A stretch of 52,747 bases of DNA from Elusimicrobia bacterium GWC2_61_19 (GCA_001799795.1 MGUD01000013.1:40553-93299); one strand, 5' to 3'; positions 26,959-36,675 are shown, counted from the stretch's first letter. Notes: generated by a model not told the origin, from the sequence alone. Made by a program: numbers and translations.

Positions 26959-27864
26959 TTACTCTATGCCGACGAGGAAACAGCTGAAGCGGGTAACGAC
27001 GACGTTGCCGCCGAGCTTGGCGCCCAGGTTCTTTACGGCCTGGCTGACGCTCAGCTTGGTGTCGCGGATGGAGGCCTGTTCGAGCAGGCAGGATTCCTGA
27101 AAGTACTTATTGACGCGGCCTTCCAGCATCTTCTCTACGACTTCGGGGGTTTTGGCCTTGTAAGGCTTGCCGGTCTCGGCGGACAGGGCTTTGGCGGCGG
27201 CTTCGTCCTGCTCCATCTTGGCGCGGTAGATCTCGCGCTCTTTCGCCACGACGTCGGCCGCCACTTCCTCGCGCTTGAGGAACTTGGGGCTCATCGCCAC
27301 GCTCTGCATGGCCAGTTCCCTGGCCAGGGTCTCCAGCTCGGCCTTGGCCGCGGCCAGGCTGCCGTCGAAGGACAGTTCCACCATGGCGCCTTTGCGGTTG
27401 TCGGAGTGGACATAATAGTTGGAGGCGAGGTTGGCGGCGGCGGCGTAAACCACGCCGCGGCGTATCTGCATGTTCTCGCCCATCTTCATGGCCAGGGCCT
27501 GCAGGCGCTCTTTGGCCTTTTCGCTCTCGGCCGGGTTGGCGAGCGCGGCGTCGGAAAGCATTTCGGCCGCCAGGGCGGAGGCGAAGGCGGTCACGTCGGG
27601 GTTCTTGGCCACGAAATCGGTCTCGCAGTTGATCTCCAGCAGGGCCCGGGCATTGCCGTCGGCGGAGGTCTTCGCGACCACCACACCTTCCTTCATGGCG
27701 CGGCCGGCGCGTTTGGCGAGGCCGGCCAGCCCCTTCTTGCGCAGGAACTCCACGGCTTTTGCTATATCGCCGCCGGTTTCGTTAAGGGCGCCCTTGCAGT
27801 CCATGATGCCCGCGCCCGTCTGGCTCCTGAGTGACATGACCTGTTCGCTGGTGATTACTGCCAT
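26959..27864 (-). CDS. tsf: Elongation factor Ts
   Basis: Nucleotide exchange factor for EF-Tu. The N-terminal UBA-like segment reads VMSLRSQTGAGIMDCKGAL, followed by GDIAKAVEFLRKKGLAGLAK. The core motif ALLEINCETDFVAKNPDV (about residues 72-90) is diagnostic. The C-terminal dimerisation domain is complete, and 301 aa is usual. AGGAG lies about 10 nt before the ATG. It follows rpsB across a hairpin with a T-run. Confidence 0.95.
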   Translation of the reverse strand: MAVITSEQVMSLRSQTGAGIMDCKGALNETGGDIAKAVEFLRKKGLAGLAKRAGRAMKEGVVVAKTSADGNARALLEINCETDFVAKNPDVTAFASALAAEMLSDAALANPAESEKAKERLQALAMKMGENMQIRRGVVYAAAANLASNYYVHSDNRKGAMVELSFDGSLAAAKAELETLARELAMQSVAMSPKFLKREEVAADVVAKEREIYRAKMEQDEAAAKALSAETGKPYKAKTPEVVEKMLEGRVNKYFQESCLLEQASIRDTKLSVSQAVKNLGAKLGGNVVVTRFSCFLVGIE

Positions 27865-27888
27865 AATTGGTGTTCTCCTTGTGGGTTA

Positions 27889-27925
27889 AGAAAAAGGGGC
27901 GCCGGCGTATACAGCCCGCGCCCCC
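27889..27925 (-). terminator. Terminator/attenuator between rpsB and tsf
   Basis: On the minus strand GGGGCGC-GGGC pairs with GCC-GGCGCCCC (10 pairs with one mismatch, loop TGTATAC) and is followed by TTTTTCTT. It starts 17 nt after the rpsB stop. It probably reduces tsf expression relative to rpsB, as intergenic attenuators at this place do in other bacteria. Confidence 0.75.
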
Positions 27926-27941
27926 GAATTCAAAAAAAGAA

Positions 27942-28772
27942 TTACTCTTCGGTTCTGACGGGCTCTTCCGCGGCGGGGGCCTCTTCGGCGGCCGGCTCCT
28001 GCGCGTAGGCCTCTCCGGGCTGGACTTCACCGGCCTCTACGGCGGCGGCGTCCTGGGACACCTGGTGCGCGGCGGCTTTCTCGGCCTCCGCTTCGGCGCG
28101 GCCGTCGATCACGGCGTCGGCGATGGTGGCGCAGAAAAGGCGGATGGAGCGGGCGGCGTCGTCGTTGCCCGGGATGGGCCAGTCGAGCTGGTCCGGGTCG
28201 CAGTTGGTGTCGGAAACGCCCACCACGGGGATGCGCAGCTTATGGGCTTCCTTCAGGGCGTTGGCCTCGTTCACCGGGTCCACGATGAACATGATGTCCG
28301 GCAGGTTGCGCATGTTGCGGATGCCGCTCAGGAGCTTGACCAGGCGGGCCTTTTCCTTGCTCAGGCGGGAAACCTCTTTCTTGGACATGACCTTGAACAG
28401 GCCGTCGGCCTCGAATTTCTCGAGTTCTTCCAGGCGCTTAAGCGACTTGCGCAGGGTCTCGAAGTTGGTGAGCGTGCCGCCCAGCCACTTCTCGTGCACG
28501 CAGGAGACGTCGGCGCGGATGGCTTCCTCGCGGATAATTTCCTTCGCCTGCTTCTTGGTGCCGACGAAGAGGAAAGTTTTGCCGGCCTTGGCGCTGTCTT
28601 TCACGAAGGTGTAGGCTTTCTTGATCTCTTTGACGGTTTTCTGCAGATCCAGGATGTGGATGCCGTTGCGCTCGCCGAATATGTAGCGGGCCATCTTGGG
28701 GTTCCACCTGTAGGTCTGGTGACCGAAATGTACGCCGGCTTCCAACATGCTTTTCATCGATATGTTCAACAT
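27942..28772 (-). CDS. rpsB: 30S ribosomal protein S2
   Basis: Starts [19 protein letters not shown], the usual S2 N-terminus. It continues through [43 protein letters not shown] and [16 protein letters not shown]. The last 40 residues or so form an Ala/Glu-rich tail beyond the S2 core (276 aa in all). A GGAGGA lies upstream of the ATG. It leads the rpsB-tsf-pyrH operon from a strong promoter, with a leader of about 67 nt that can fold around CCTGCTC / GGGCGGG. Confidence 0.97.
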   Translation of the reverse strand: MLNISMKSMLEAGVHFGHQTYRWNPKMARYIFGERNGIHILDLQKTVKEIKKAYTFVKDSAKAGKTFLFVGTKKQAKEIIREEAIRADVSCVHEKWLGGTLTNFETLRKSLKRLEELEKFEADGLFKVMSKKEVSRLSKEKARLVKLLSGIRNMRNLPDIMFIVDPVNEANALKEAHKLRIPVVGVSDTNCDPDQLDWPIPGNDDAARSIRLFCATIADAVIDGRAEAEAEKAAAHQVSQDAAAVEAGEVQPGEAYAQEPAAEEAPAAEEPVRTEE

Positions 28773-28846
28773 TTTAACTGTCCTCCGTGATTTTTATACG
28801 TGTCGTTTCTTTTCCCGCCCTCCAGGAGCAGGATTTCAACGTTCTA

Positions 28847-28875
28847 ATGATATCATATACTCGAAGATGTTTCAA
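28847..28875 (-). promoter_or_regulatory. Sigma70-type promoter of rpsB-tsf
   Basis: On the minus strand TTGAAA (28870-28875) and TATCAT (28847-28852) have a 17-nt spacer, five of six matches each. The start is expected near 28840. It is divergent from the nadE promoter about 40 nt away. Confidence 0.7.
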
Positions 28876-28912
28876 TAACCGCCCGACCCGGGAAATAGCC
28901 ATTTTTACCATT

Positions 28913-28921
28913 TGCTATAAT
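28913..28921 (+). promoter_or_regulatory. Extended -10 promoter of nadE, placing +1 at the start codon
   Basis: TGC-TATAAT is a perfect extended -10 element. The -35 region at 17 nt is poor, which extended -10 promoters tolerate. Only 7 nt separate TATAAT from the ATG at 28929, and there is no SD, so the mRNA is probably leaderless. Confidence 0.65.
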
Positions 28922-28928
28922 AGAACCC

Positions 28929-30578
28929 ATGAAGATCGCCATAGCCCAGATAAATCCGAAGGTGGGGGACATAGCGGGCAACGCCGCGCTGGTGGAAGCT
29001 TTTGCCCGGCGGGCCGAGGCCCTGGGCGCCGACCTGGCCGTCTTCCCGGAGCTGGCGCTGACCGGCTACCCGCCGCTGGACCTGGTGGAGAAGAAAGATT
29101 TTATTGACGAGAACCTCAGGGCCCTCAAGCGCCTGGCGGGTTTAAAACTTAAAACCGCGCTGGTCGTGGGCTTCGTGGACCGCAACCCGGCCGCCAAGGG
29201 GAAGGCCCTGCTGAACTCCATAGCGCTGCTGCACGGGGGGAAGATCGCGGCCAGGCGGGCCAAGTCACTGCTGCCCACTTACGATATTTTCGACGAGGCG
29301 CGTTATTTCGAACCGGCGGCCGATAACCGCCCCCTGCAATTCAAAGGCGCCCTGATAGGCCTGACCGTCTGCGAGGACATCTGGGCCGAGACGGCCCTGC
29401 TGCCCAGCCGCCTGCTCTACCGGAACAATCCCGTAAAAACGCTCTGCGCCCGCAAGACGTCCATAGTGATAAACATCTCGGCCTCGCCTTTCTACCGCGG
29501 CAAGGGCGCCAGGCGCCGCACCATACTTTCCGGCCTGGCCAAAAAGATGAAGGCCCATATAATTTACGTCAACCAGACTGGCGCCAACGACGAACTTATC
29601 TTCGACGGCAACAGCTTCGCGCTGCTGCCTTCGGGGGTGATCTCCGCACAGGCCAAGGCCTTCGAAGAAGACCTGCTCCTGGTGGACACAGCGGCGCCCT
29701 CGCCCGCCCGCGCCGTACCGGCCCCGCACGGGGGCATAGCCGAGGTCCGCGCGGCCCTGACGCTGGGCATACGGGATTACTTCCATAAGATGGGGTTCAG
29801 GAAAGCCGTGCTGGGCCTGAGCGGCGGCATAGATTCCGCCGTGGTGGCCGCCCTGGCGGCGGACGCCCTGGGCCCGGAGAACGTGACGGGCGTACTTATG
29901 CCTTCCGTCTACACCTCCGGCCGCAGCACCGCCGACGCGCTGGTGATAGCCCGCAACCTCGGCATAAGGACCAGGACCATACCGATAAAGAACATTTATT
30001 CTTCTTTCCTTAAAGAGCTGGGCGAAGGCGGGCCGGCGGGGGAAGTGAACCTGACCATGCAGAACCTGCAATCCCGCGCCCGCGGCAGCCTGTTAATGGC
30101 GTTGGCGAACGCCAACAATTGGCTGGCCCTGACTACCGGCAACAAGTCCGAGATCGCGATGGGCTACTGCACCCTTTACGGCGACACGGCCGGCGCCATC
30201 GGCCCCATAGCGGACCTGTTCAAGACGGAAGTCTACCGGCTGGCCGCGCACCTCAACCTGGTCCGCGAAGTCATCCCCGCCGCCGTTATAAAGCGCCCGC
30301 CGACGGCCGAGCTGAAGCCCGGCCAGAAAGACCAGGACGACCTCCCGCCCTATGAAACGCTCGACGAGGTGATCCGCCTCTACCTGGAGGAGAACCGCGG
30401 GCCCGCGGAAATAGTCCGCAGGGGCTTTAAGCGGGACCTTGTCCTCTCCGTGCTGAAACGCGTGGAAGCCAACGAATACAAACGCAAACAGCTCCCGATA
30501 GGCCTCAAGGTCACGGAAAAATCCTTCGGCTACGGCAGGAAGATGCCGATAGTAAAAGCCCTGAGCTTCCTAAAGTAA
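28929..30578 (+). CDS. nadE: Glutamine-dependent NAD(+) synthetase
   Basis: Final step of NAD synthesis, amidating nicotinate adenine dinucleotide with ammonia from glutamine. The N-terminal nitrilase-type glutaminase has E41 (FPELALTGYP), K112 (KSLLPTYDIF) and C148 (LTVCEDIW). The C-terminal synthetase has the ATP pyrophosphatase loop GLSGGIDSA (about 297-305), and TTGNKSEIAMGYCTLYGD follows. Length is 549 aa. The protein begins directly with the conserved MKIAIAQINPKVGD, so the ATG 7 nt after the -10 box is well supported. The stop overlaps the next gene's ATG by one base. Confidence 0.97.
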   Translation: MKIAIAQINPKVGDIAGNAALVEAFARRAEALGADLAVFPELALTGYPPLDLVEKKDFIDENLRALKRLAGLKLKTALVVGFVDRNPAAKGKALLNSIALLHGGKIAARRAKSLLPTYDIFDEARYFEPAADNRPLQFKGALIGLTVCEDIWAETALLPSRLLYRNNPVKTLCARKTSIVINISASPFYRGKGARRRTILSGLAKKMKAHIIYVNQTGANDELIFDGNSFALLPSGVISAQAKAFEEDLLLVDTAAPSPARAVPAPHGGIAEVRAALTLGIRDYFHKMGFRKAVLGLSGGIDSAVVAALAADALGPENVTGVLMPSVYTSGRSTADALVIARNLGIRTRTIPIKNIYSSFLKELGEGGPAGEVNLTMQNLQSRARGSLLMALANANNWLALTTGNKSEIAMGYCTLYGDTAGAIGPIADLFKTEVYRLAAHLNLVREVIPAAVIKRPPTAELKPGQKDQDDLPPYETLDEVIRLYLEENRGPAEIVRRGFKRDLVLSVLKRVEANEYKRKQLPIGLKVTEKSFGYGRKMPIVKALSFLK

Positions 30579-31933
30579 TGCAAAAACGTTCCGTCTCCCT
30601 ATTACTGGCGCTGCTGTTCTTCTGCGCGGCCGCCCAGGCCCAGCCGCCGAGGAAGCGCAAGCTGGCCAAACCCGGTCCCAAGGCCAAGGAAGAACTGGTA
30701 AAGCCGGAAGCGAAAACAAAAGAAGATATCATGAAGACGGTGAGCCGCCCGGCTCCCAAGGAAGGCCTGCTGGCGAAAGTGCTGGGGGCCATCACCATCA
30801 ACACCCCCAACGGGCCCATCATCCCTTTCCCCGTGGTGGATTCCAGCAAGGACCTCGGGCCGAGCTTCGGAGTAATGCCGGTGATAGCCGTCAGGAACAA
30901 AGCGACCGGCGACATCAAGTCCGTCATCGTGCCCTCGGTGAACTATAACGAGCACCTCCGCACCACGCTCACCTACCGGCATTACATCTTCCCCGACGAA
31001 AAACGCTATTTCATCCTGCGCGCCTCGCGCTCCGAGCGCGTGGAACGCGAACTGATGGCCTATTATTATACGCCCCAGCTTTTTTCCACGAACCTGCGCC
31101 TCAGCGTGGAGGCCAAACACTGGGTGACCGGCAAGCCCTCGTTCTACGGCTTCGGTATAAACTCCCAGCGCGGGGACAAGGCCAACTACTCGCTGTCGAC
31201 TACGGGCGGAGAGATCATCCTGGACGTGCCGCTGGCGAAGGAGGTGTTCATCAACGTCAACAACGCCTACTTCGCCAAACGGATAGGGGACGGCCCGGTG
31301 AACAACGGCCAGCTGGAGGATATCTTCCCTGGCATCTACGACGAAGCCACCGACCGCAAGTACTTCCTGACCAACCGCTTCTCCCTGGTCTACGACAACA
31401 CCGACCACCCGTCCCTGCCCAAGATCGGTACCTACGCCAGCGCCTCGGTGCTCTATTCCAACAAGAAGCTGGGGGCCGACTACGAGTACCGCACCTACTC
31501 CTTCCAGATGAAGAACTACTTTAACTATAAGGAAAAGGGGCGCTTCGTGACCGCCGTCCATTACCTGCTTCAGTTCCAGCGCGGCGATACGCTGCCGTTC
31601 TACGCCATGCCCCAGCTGGGCGAAAGCACCGGCCTGCGCATGGCGGGCGACGGCCGCTTCACGGACCGGGGCAAGTTCGTCTTCAACATAGAGGAACGGA
31701 TAACCCTTTCAAAGACCCCTTTCTACAAGTTCATCAGCGAGACCGAAATAGCGCCGTTCCTCGACGTGGGCACGGTGTTCCCCAAAGTGTCGGCTTTCCG
31801 CCTGCGGGACCTCAAATACGGGCCCGGCATCTCCGCGCGGCTGGTCATCCGGCCGCAGCTGGTGGCCACGGTGGACTTCGCCTACGGTTCCGAAGGCACC
31901 AACGCCATCATCCGCATAGGTTATCCCTTCTAA
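30578..31933 (+). CDS. Outer-membrane beta-barrel protein, BamA/TamA (surface antigen) type
   Basis: 451 aa with a signal peptide ending AQAQ near residue 22, then a Lys/Pro-rich linker of about 35 residues. A run of amphipathic beta strands rich in aromatic residues follows, ending in IIRIGYPF with the C-terminal Phe typical of outer-membrane proteins. The C-terminal third (RGDTLPFYAMPQLGES, then FLDVGTVF and GPGISARLVI) resembles the Omp85/D15 barrel. No POTRA domains are evident. Its exact role is unknown. The ATG overlaps the nadE stop (TAATG), so it is translated from the nadE mRNA. Confidence 0.78.
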   Translation: MQKRSVSLLLALLFFCAAAQAQPPRKRKLAKPGPKAKEELVKPEAKTKEDIMKTVSRPAPKEGLLAKVLGAITINTPNGPIIPFPVVDSSKDLGPSFGVMPVIAVRNKATGDIKSVIVPSVNYNEHLRTTLTYRHYIFPDEKRYFILRASRSERVERELMAYYYTPQLFSTNLRLSVEAKHWVTGKPSFYGFGINSQRGDKANYSLSTTGGEIILDVPLAKEVFINVNNAYFAKRIGDGPVNNGQLEDIFPGIYDEATDRKYFLTNRFSLVYDNTDHPSLPKIGTYASASVLYSNKKLGADYEYRTYSFQMKNYFNYKEKGRFVTAVHYLLQFQRGDTLPFYAMPQLGESTGLRMAGDGRFTDRGKFVFNIEERITLSKTPFYKFISETEIAPFLDVGTVFPKVSAFRLRDLKYGPGISARLVIRPQLVATVDFAYGSEGTNAIIRIGYPF

Positions 31934-31940
31934 GGTTCGC

Positions 31941-32071
31941 GGGTGTCGAGGGTATGGCCCCGTCGGGCACGGGGTCGGGACACACCGTGCCCGCCCCTCC
32001 TCTCTCAGTCGCCGCGCTTACGCAAGCGGCTCCTTCCGAGAGGGCCCGCCGGAACCATACCCTCGCCACCC
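31941..32071. repeat. Structured intergenic element with imperfect terminal inverted repeats
   Basis: 22-nt arms at 31941-31962 and 32050-32071 match at 19 of 22 positions in inverted orientation, around the core GGTGGCGAGGGTATGG. Inside are the hairpins GGGCACGG / CCGTGCCC (31965-31992), GCCG-CTT-ACGC-AAG-CGGC, and an outer CCTCTC / GAGAGG. The core is identical to 8473-8488, so this is a repeated family. It has no coding frame and lies between the convergent barrel gene and glyS. Confidence 0.65.
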
Positions 32072-32101
32072 GCTCCAGCTACGCGCTTGCCGCTGCCTAT
32101 T

Positions 32102-32147
32102 AAAACAGAATAACGTCCGCTTCCCATATGGAAGACGGACGTTATTC
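32102..32147 (-). terminator. Terminator of the glyQS operon
   Basis: A near-perfect stem (GAATAACGTCCG pairs with CGGACGTTATTC, extended by CTTCC / GGAAG, loop about 5 nt) spans 32108-32147. On the minus strand it is followed by TGTTTTA, 16 nt after the glyS stop. With 17 pairs it is the longest hairpin in the window, and it may also stop plus-strand transcription. Confidence 0.75.
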
Positions 32148-32163
32148 AATGCTCGCCCAAGTT

Positions 32164-34270
32164 TTATTGCAGTTGGGACAGGTCGGCGACGCCTTCGAAC
32201 AGGGTCACCAGGGATTTGATCAGGTTCAGGCGGTTGTCCCGCACTTTGGGATCTTCGGCCATCACCATTACCTTCTCGAAGAAGTTATCCAGGCTGCCTT
32301 TTATGGAGAGCAGCTCGGAAAGGCCTTTGGCGTAGTCGCGGTTGTCCAGGTGGGCCTTCAGGCGGCCGGACATCGTCTTGATGTCGCCGTAAAGGGCCCG
32401 TTCTTCGTCCTTCTCGAACGTATTTTCGTCGGGCGCGCCGCTGAGCGGGGCCTTGGCCTGGCGCAGTATGTTCTTACCGCGCTTAAAGGCCATGGCGATG
32501 CCCGCGAAGTCAGGATCGGTCCGCGCGGCGTGCAGATCTTTTATGCGCTTGAGGCAGTCGAACAGCTGGCCGCGCGTATCTTCGGACGGCAGGGCGCCGT
32601 TCTTCATTGCGGGGAGGAACAGCTGCTTTACGGCGTTGATCTCGTCGAATTTACAGCCCACTTCCTGAAAAACGGCCTCGGCGCGCTGCCAGATGAACTC
32701 CATCGGAGTTCCAAGATCGCGCTTGACCGCCGCCGCGGGAAGAAGGTTCATCGCGTAACGCAGCGCGTCACCCAGCGAAAATTCCAGTTCGTTCTCCAGT
32801 ATTATCCTGACCAGGCCCAGGGCTTGGCGGCGCAGGCCGTGGGGGTCCTCGCTGCCGGAGGGGATAAGCCCCAGCGCGAAATCCGAAGCCAGCGTGTCCA
32901 GCTTGCCGGCCAGCGAAACCAGCGCGCCCTCTTTGGAGGAAGGCAGGGGGGACTTGGCCGACATGGGCCAGTAGAATTCGCCCACCGCGCGGGCGGCCGT
33001 CTCGCTGAAGCCGGCGTTCCTGGCGTAGTAGTAACCCATCACGCCCTGCAGCTCGGTGAACTCGCGCACCAGGTTGCTGGTGAGATCGGAATACACGTAA
33101 CCGGCGGCAGCCTTGATCTCTTCCTTGTTCACGGCCTGCCCGCAGTTCTCGCCCAGCCAGGCGGCCAGCGCCTGCACGCGGGCGGTCTTGTCCGCCATGG
33201 TGCCCAGCTTTTCCTGGAAGGTTATGGCCTTGAGCTTTTCGTTAAAGTCCTTCAGCGGGATGGCGAGGTCGCGGGTATAGAAAAAGATGGCGTCGCGGAA
33301 GCGCGCCTCGAGCACATTGCGGAAACCTTCCTCCACGTTGCGCTGCCCTTTGGACACGCCGTCGCGGATACCCACCGAATAAGGCTGCAGTTCGCCCCTG
33401 GCGTTGGTAACGGTGAAGAACTTGAGCTGCTTCTTCATCACCAGGTGCACCAGTTCCTGCGGCAGCTTAAGGAATTCCTGGGAGAAACCGGAGACCACGC
33501 AGACCGGGTATTCCACCAGGTAAAGGTTCTCGCTTATCAGTTCCTCGTCGGCGTCCACATTGAGCTTCATGCGGCGGGAAAGGCTTTCAAGTTCTTTGCG
33601 GAAGGCGGCAAGGCGCTCGGCGTCCTTCACCAGCACGTTCACGTGCTCCAGCGTCTTAAAATACTTTTCGGCGGAGGCGATCTTTACCTGGCGCGAGCCC
33701 TTGGCGCTCAACCCCACGGTAAGCCGCCCGGACTTTATCCCGGCCGCGCTGAAGGCTACGGGTTTGTCGCCGTAGAGCGCGAGCAGGCTGCGTATGGGCC
33801 GGGCGAAGCGGAAGCGCGTGGCCTCCCACACCATGTTCTTGGGGAACTGGAGTTTGGCGATAAGCTGGGGGAAGATCTCGGCCAGCGCTTTTACGGAGGC
33901 GCGGCCGGGGATCCGTGTCTCGAACATCAGTACTTCGCCCTTGTTGGGCACGGTCTCCACGCAAAGCTTGTCGGGGGTGGTGCCGCGCCCGCGCGCGAAA
34001 CCAGTGGCCTGCGGCGTGTAGTTGCCTTTCTCGTCCTTGAGCAGGCGGGCGGCGGGGCCGTAAGCCTTCACCAGCTTCTCCTCGGTCTTGGCGGGCACGC
34101 CGGTGAGGTGCAGCACCAGGCGCTTGTAGGTGCCGTAGGCTTCCATGCCTTCGTAAGGCAGGTTGACCGCGGCCAGCATTTCGGCCGCGTATTTTTTAAG
34201 CTGTTCCTCGGCCGAGGTGACGAAGCGGGCCGGGATGTTCTCGATGCGTATCTCGAGCAGTGCGTCGCGC

Positions 34271-34278
<8 letters not shown>
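32164..34278 (-). CDS. glyS: Glycyl-tRNA synthetase beta subunit
   Basis: 704-aa large subunit of the bacterial alpha2beta2 GlyRS, binding tRNA and the anticodon. The N-terminus LLEIRIENIPARFV is the family start. PQATGFARGRG near residue 90, WEATRFRFARPIRSLLALYG near 150, and the C-terminal DALRB-type anticodon-binding helices (NRLNLIKSLVTLFEGVADLS) follow. It overlaps glyQ by 8 nt. A strong terminator follows 16 nt after the stop. Confidence 0.96.
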
Positions 34279-35143
<865 letters not shown>

Positions 35144-35186
35144 CGTTGCCTCCGCGGGCCGCGCTCCGGCCTGGAATATTTTCAAT

Positions 35187-35215
35187 ATTATACCTATTGT
35201 AGGGCGGGGGAACTA
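35187..35215 (-). promoter_or_regulatory. Possible glyQ promoter
   Basis: On the minus strand a perfect TATAAT (35187-35192) lies 44 nt before the glyQ GTG. The -35 at 17 nt (TAGTTC) is poor, so activity is uncertain. Confidence 0.4.
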
Positions 35216-35839
35216 CCTGACGAAGGCCAGCGTGCGCAGGTCTATGCCGAGATGCTCTCCGAAGAAGCGCGAGAAAAGCCCGTCGATAAAAGCCGCGGCG
35301 GCCGCGTCCTCCTTAAGGCCGCGGACCTCCGCCCAGGGTCCGGCGTGCAGGGTTTCCCAGAAAGCGGCCTCGGGGCCGGCGGCCGTCTCCCTGAAGCCGA
35401 ACCCGGCCAGCTCCAGCGCCCGCAGGGTGAAGGCCCGGCGCAGCCAGAAAGCGCAGCCGTTGGCGTCCAGGTCCTGAAGGGCGCCGAGCAGCAGGTCGTA
35501 TTTTTCAGGGGAGGGGCTCTGCGCCGGCGTAAGCTTATTGACCACCTCGCAATAATGCATGGCCAGGTAAAGCCGCTCCAGGTCCGTCCTGATGCCGCCG
35601 AACACGCACAGCGTCCGACCGCCGGTGCAGACGGGGAAGTTGGAACCTTTCTTCAGGTAGAACCTGTAATCGCCCCAGGTGACGGCCTCGCTGAGCGCGC
35701 GCAGCTTGCCCCGCGCCAGGCGCACGCTTTTAAAATTGACCTCCAGCTTGCCGTACTCCAGCGTGAAGACGGTGACTATCCTGTCATTCTCGCGCAGCGG
35801 CCGGCGCTGCAGCACAATACCGTAGTCACAGAAGATCAT
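35213..35839 (-). CDS. recO: DNA repair protein RecO
   Basis: Recombination mediator that loads RecA with RecR. The N-terminal OB fold begins with the conserved GIVLQRRPLRENDRIVTVFTLEYGKL pattern (in two parts: GIVLQRRPLRENDRIV and TVFTLEYGKL). The rest is helical, with YLAMHYCEVVNKLTP near residue 93 and LRRAFTLRALELAGFG near 138. At 208 aa it is short, and the four-Cys zinc site of many RecO proteins is not seen. A TAAAAT box lies 6 nt before the ATG, suggesting a leaderless mRNA. Confidence 0.85.
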   Translation of the reverse strand: MIFCDYGIVLQRRPLRENDRIVTVFTLEYGKLEVNFKSVRLARGKLRALSEAVTWGDYRFYLKKGSNFPVCTGGRTLCVFGGIRTDLERLYLAMHYCEVVNKLTPAQSPSPEKYDLLLGALQDLDANGCAFWLRRAFTLRALELAGFGFRETAAGPEAAFWETLHAGPWAEVRGLKEDAAAAAFIDGLFSRFFGEHLGIDLRTLAFVR

Positions 35840-35845
35840 GCCAAT

Positions 35846-35851
35846 ATTTTA
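35846..35851 (-). promoter_or_regulatory. -10 box of recO, 6 nt from the start codon
   Basis: TAAAAT on the minus strand lies 6 nt before the recO ATG, with no SD between. The -35 region is weak. It is divergent from the rpmH promoter. Confidence 0.4.
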
Positions 35852-35881
35852 CTAAACATATAGATAGGGCTCACGCTCCGT

Positions 35882-35910
35882 TTGCCATTTGCCGCCGCAA
35901 TTTATATAAT
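35882..35910 (+). promoter_or_regulatory. Sigma70-type promoter of rpmH, near-leaderless
   Basis: TTGCCA (35882-35887) and a perfect TATAAT (35905-35910) have a 17-nt spacer. The start is expected about 3 nt before the rpmH ATG at 35920, leaving no room for an SD. Confidence 0.75.
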
Positions 35911-35919
35911 TAGAACACT

Positions 35920-36069
35920 ATGCTACCTACATACAGACCAAACGTTCGCAAACGCAAGAAACATATCGGCTTCCGCGCCAAGATGAAGACCAAAGGCGGC
36001 AGGGCTACCCTCGCCCGCAGGCGCGCCAAAGGCCGCTGGGAACTCATTCCCGACGTAAAGCAGCATTAA
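35920..36069 (+). CDS. rpmH: 50S ribosomal protein L34
   Basis: 49-aa basic protein. It starts [18 protein letters not shown] and continues [21 protein letters not shown], the invariant L34 pattern. It is at the normal place just before rnpA and yidD. The ATG lies 9 nt after the -10 box, so the mRNA begins almost at the start codon. Confidence 0.97.
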   Translation: MLPTYRPNVRKRKKHIGFRAKMKTKGGRATLARRRAKGRWELIPDVKQH

Positions 36070-36086
36070 GGCTTTACCCGGGCAAA

Positions 36087-36446
36087 GTGAAACAGTTCGC
36101 CTTTTCAAGAGCTTCACGCCTGCGCCTCAAAAAAGAGTTTGAGGCCGTGTTCGACGCGGGGAGAAAGACGGTCACCAGGGATCTGGTGGCCTGGCACTCC
36201 CCGGGCGGCGACAAAGAGAAGAAAATAGGCCTCATGGTTTCTAAAAAGACCGGCGGGGCGGTGAAGCGGAACAGGTTAAAAAGGCTTCTAAGGGAAGCGT
36301 TCAGGTTAGACAGAAGAGAGTTAAAGGAAGGTACGCGCCTTATCATTTATCCCAAAGCGGGCTGCGCCCTGGAAAACCTGGGACAGACCCGCGCCGCGCT
36401 GGATACGCTCCGGCTGAGGGCGCGCCTCAACGATGACGGTAAATAA
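36087..36446 (+). CDS. rnpA: Ribonuclease P protein component
   Basis: Protein subunit of RNase P, binding the tRNA 5' leader. 119 aa from a GTG start. KKEFEAVFDAGRK near residue 15 and the RNR motif AVKRNRLKRLLREAFR near 58 are diagnostic. It follows rpmH by 17 nt and overlaps yidD by 14 nt, the classical rpmH-rnpA-yidD-yidC-jag-mnmE order. Confidence 0.94.
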   Translation: MKQFAFSRASRLRLKKEFEAVFDAGRKTVTRDLVAWHSPGGDKEKKIGLMVSKKTGGAVKRNRLKRLLREAFRLDRRELKEGTRLIIYPKAGCALENLGQTRAALDTLRLRARLNDDGK

Positions 36447-36675
36447 AACCGGCACAAAAAATATAAAATCACTGGCGCTGCTTACGCTGCGTTCGGCATA
36501 CAGGACTTTCAGACCGGCCCTCGGGCCCGGCACCTGCAGGTTTCAGCCCTCCTGTTCCGACTACGCGTTCCAGGCGCTTGACAAACACGGGATTTTAAAA
36601 GGGGGCAGGCTGGCGGCAAGCCGCCTGGCCCGCTGTCGTCCTTTCTCTCCGGGCGGTTACGACCCGGTCCCCTGA
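36433..36675 (+). CDS. yidD: Membrane protein insertion efficiency factor YidD
   Basis: 80-aa small membrane-associated protein that assists YidC. The family signature is CRFQPSCSDYAFQAL, followed by HGILKGGRLAASRLARC and the C-terminal RPFSPGGYDPVP. It has a slightly longer N-terminus than most family members. It overlaps the end of rnpA and lies 45 nt before yidC. Confidence 0.93.
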   Translation: MTVNKTGTKNIKSLALLTLRSAYRTFRPALGPGTCRFQPSCSDYAFQALDKHGILKGGRLAASRLARCRPFSPGGYDPVP

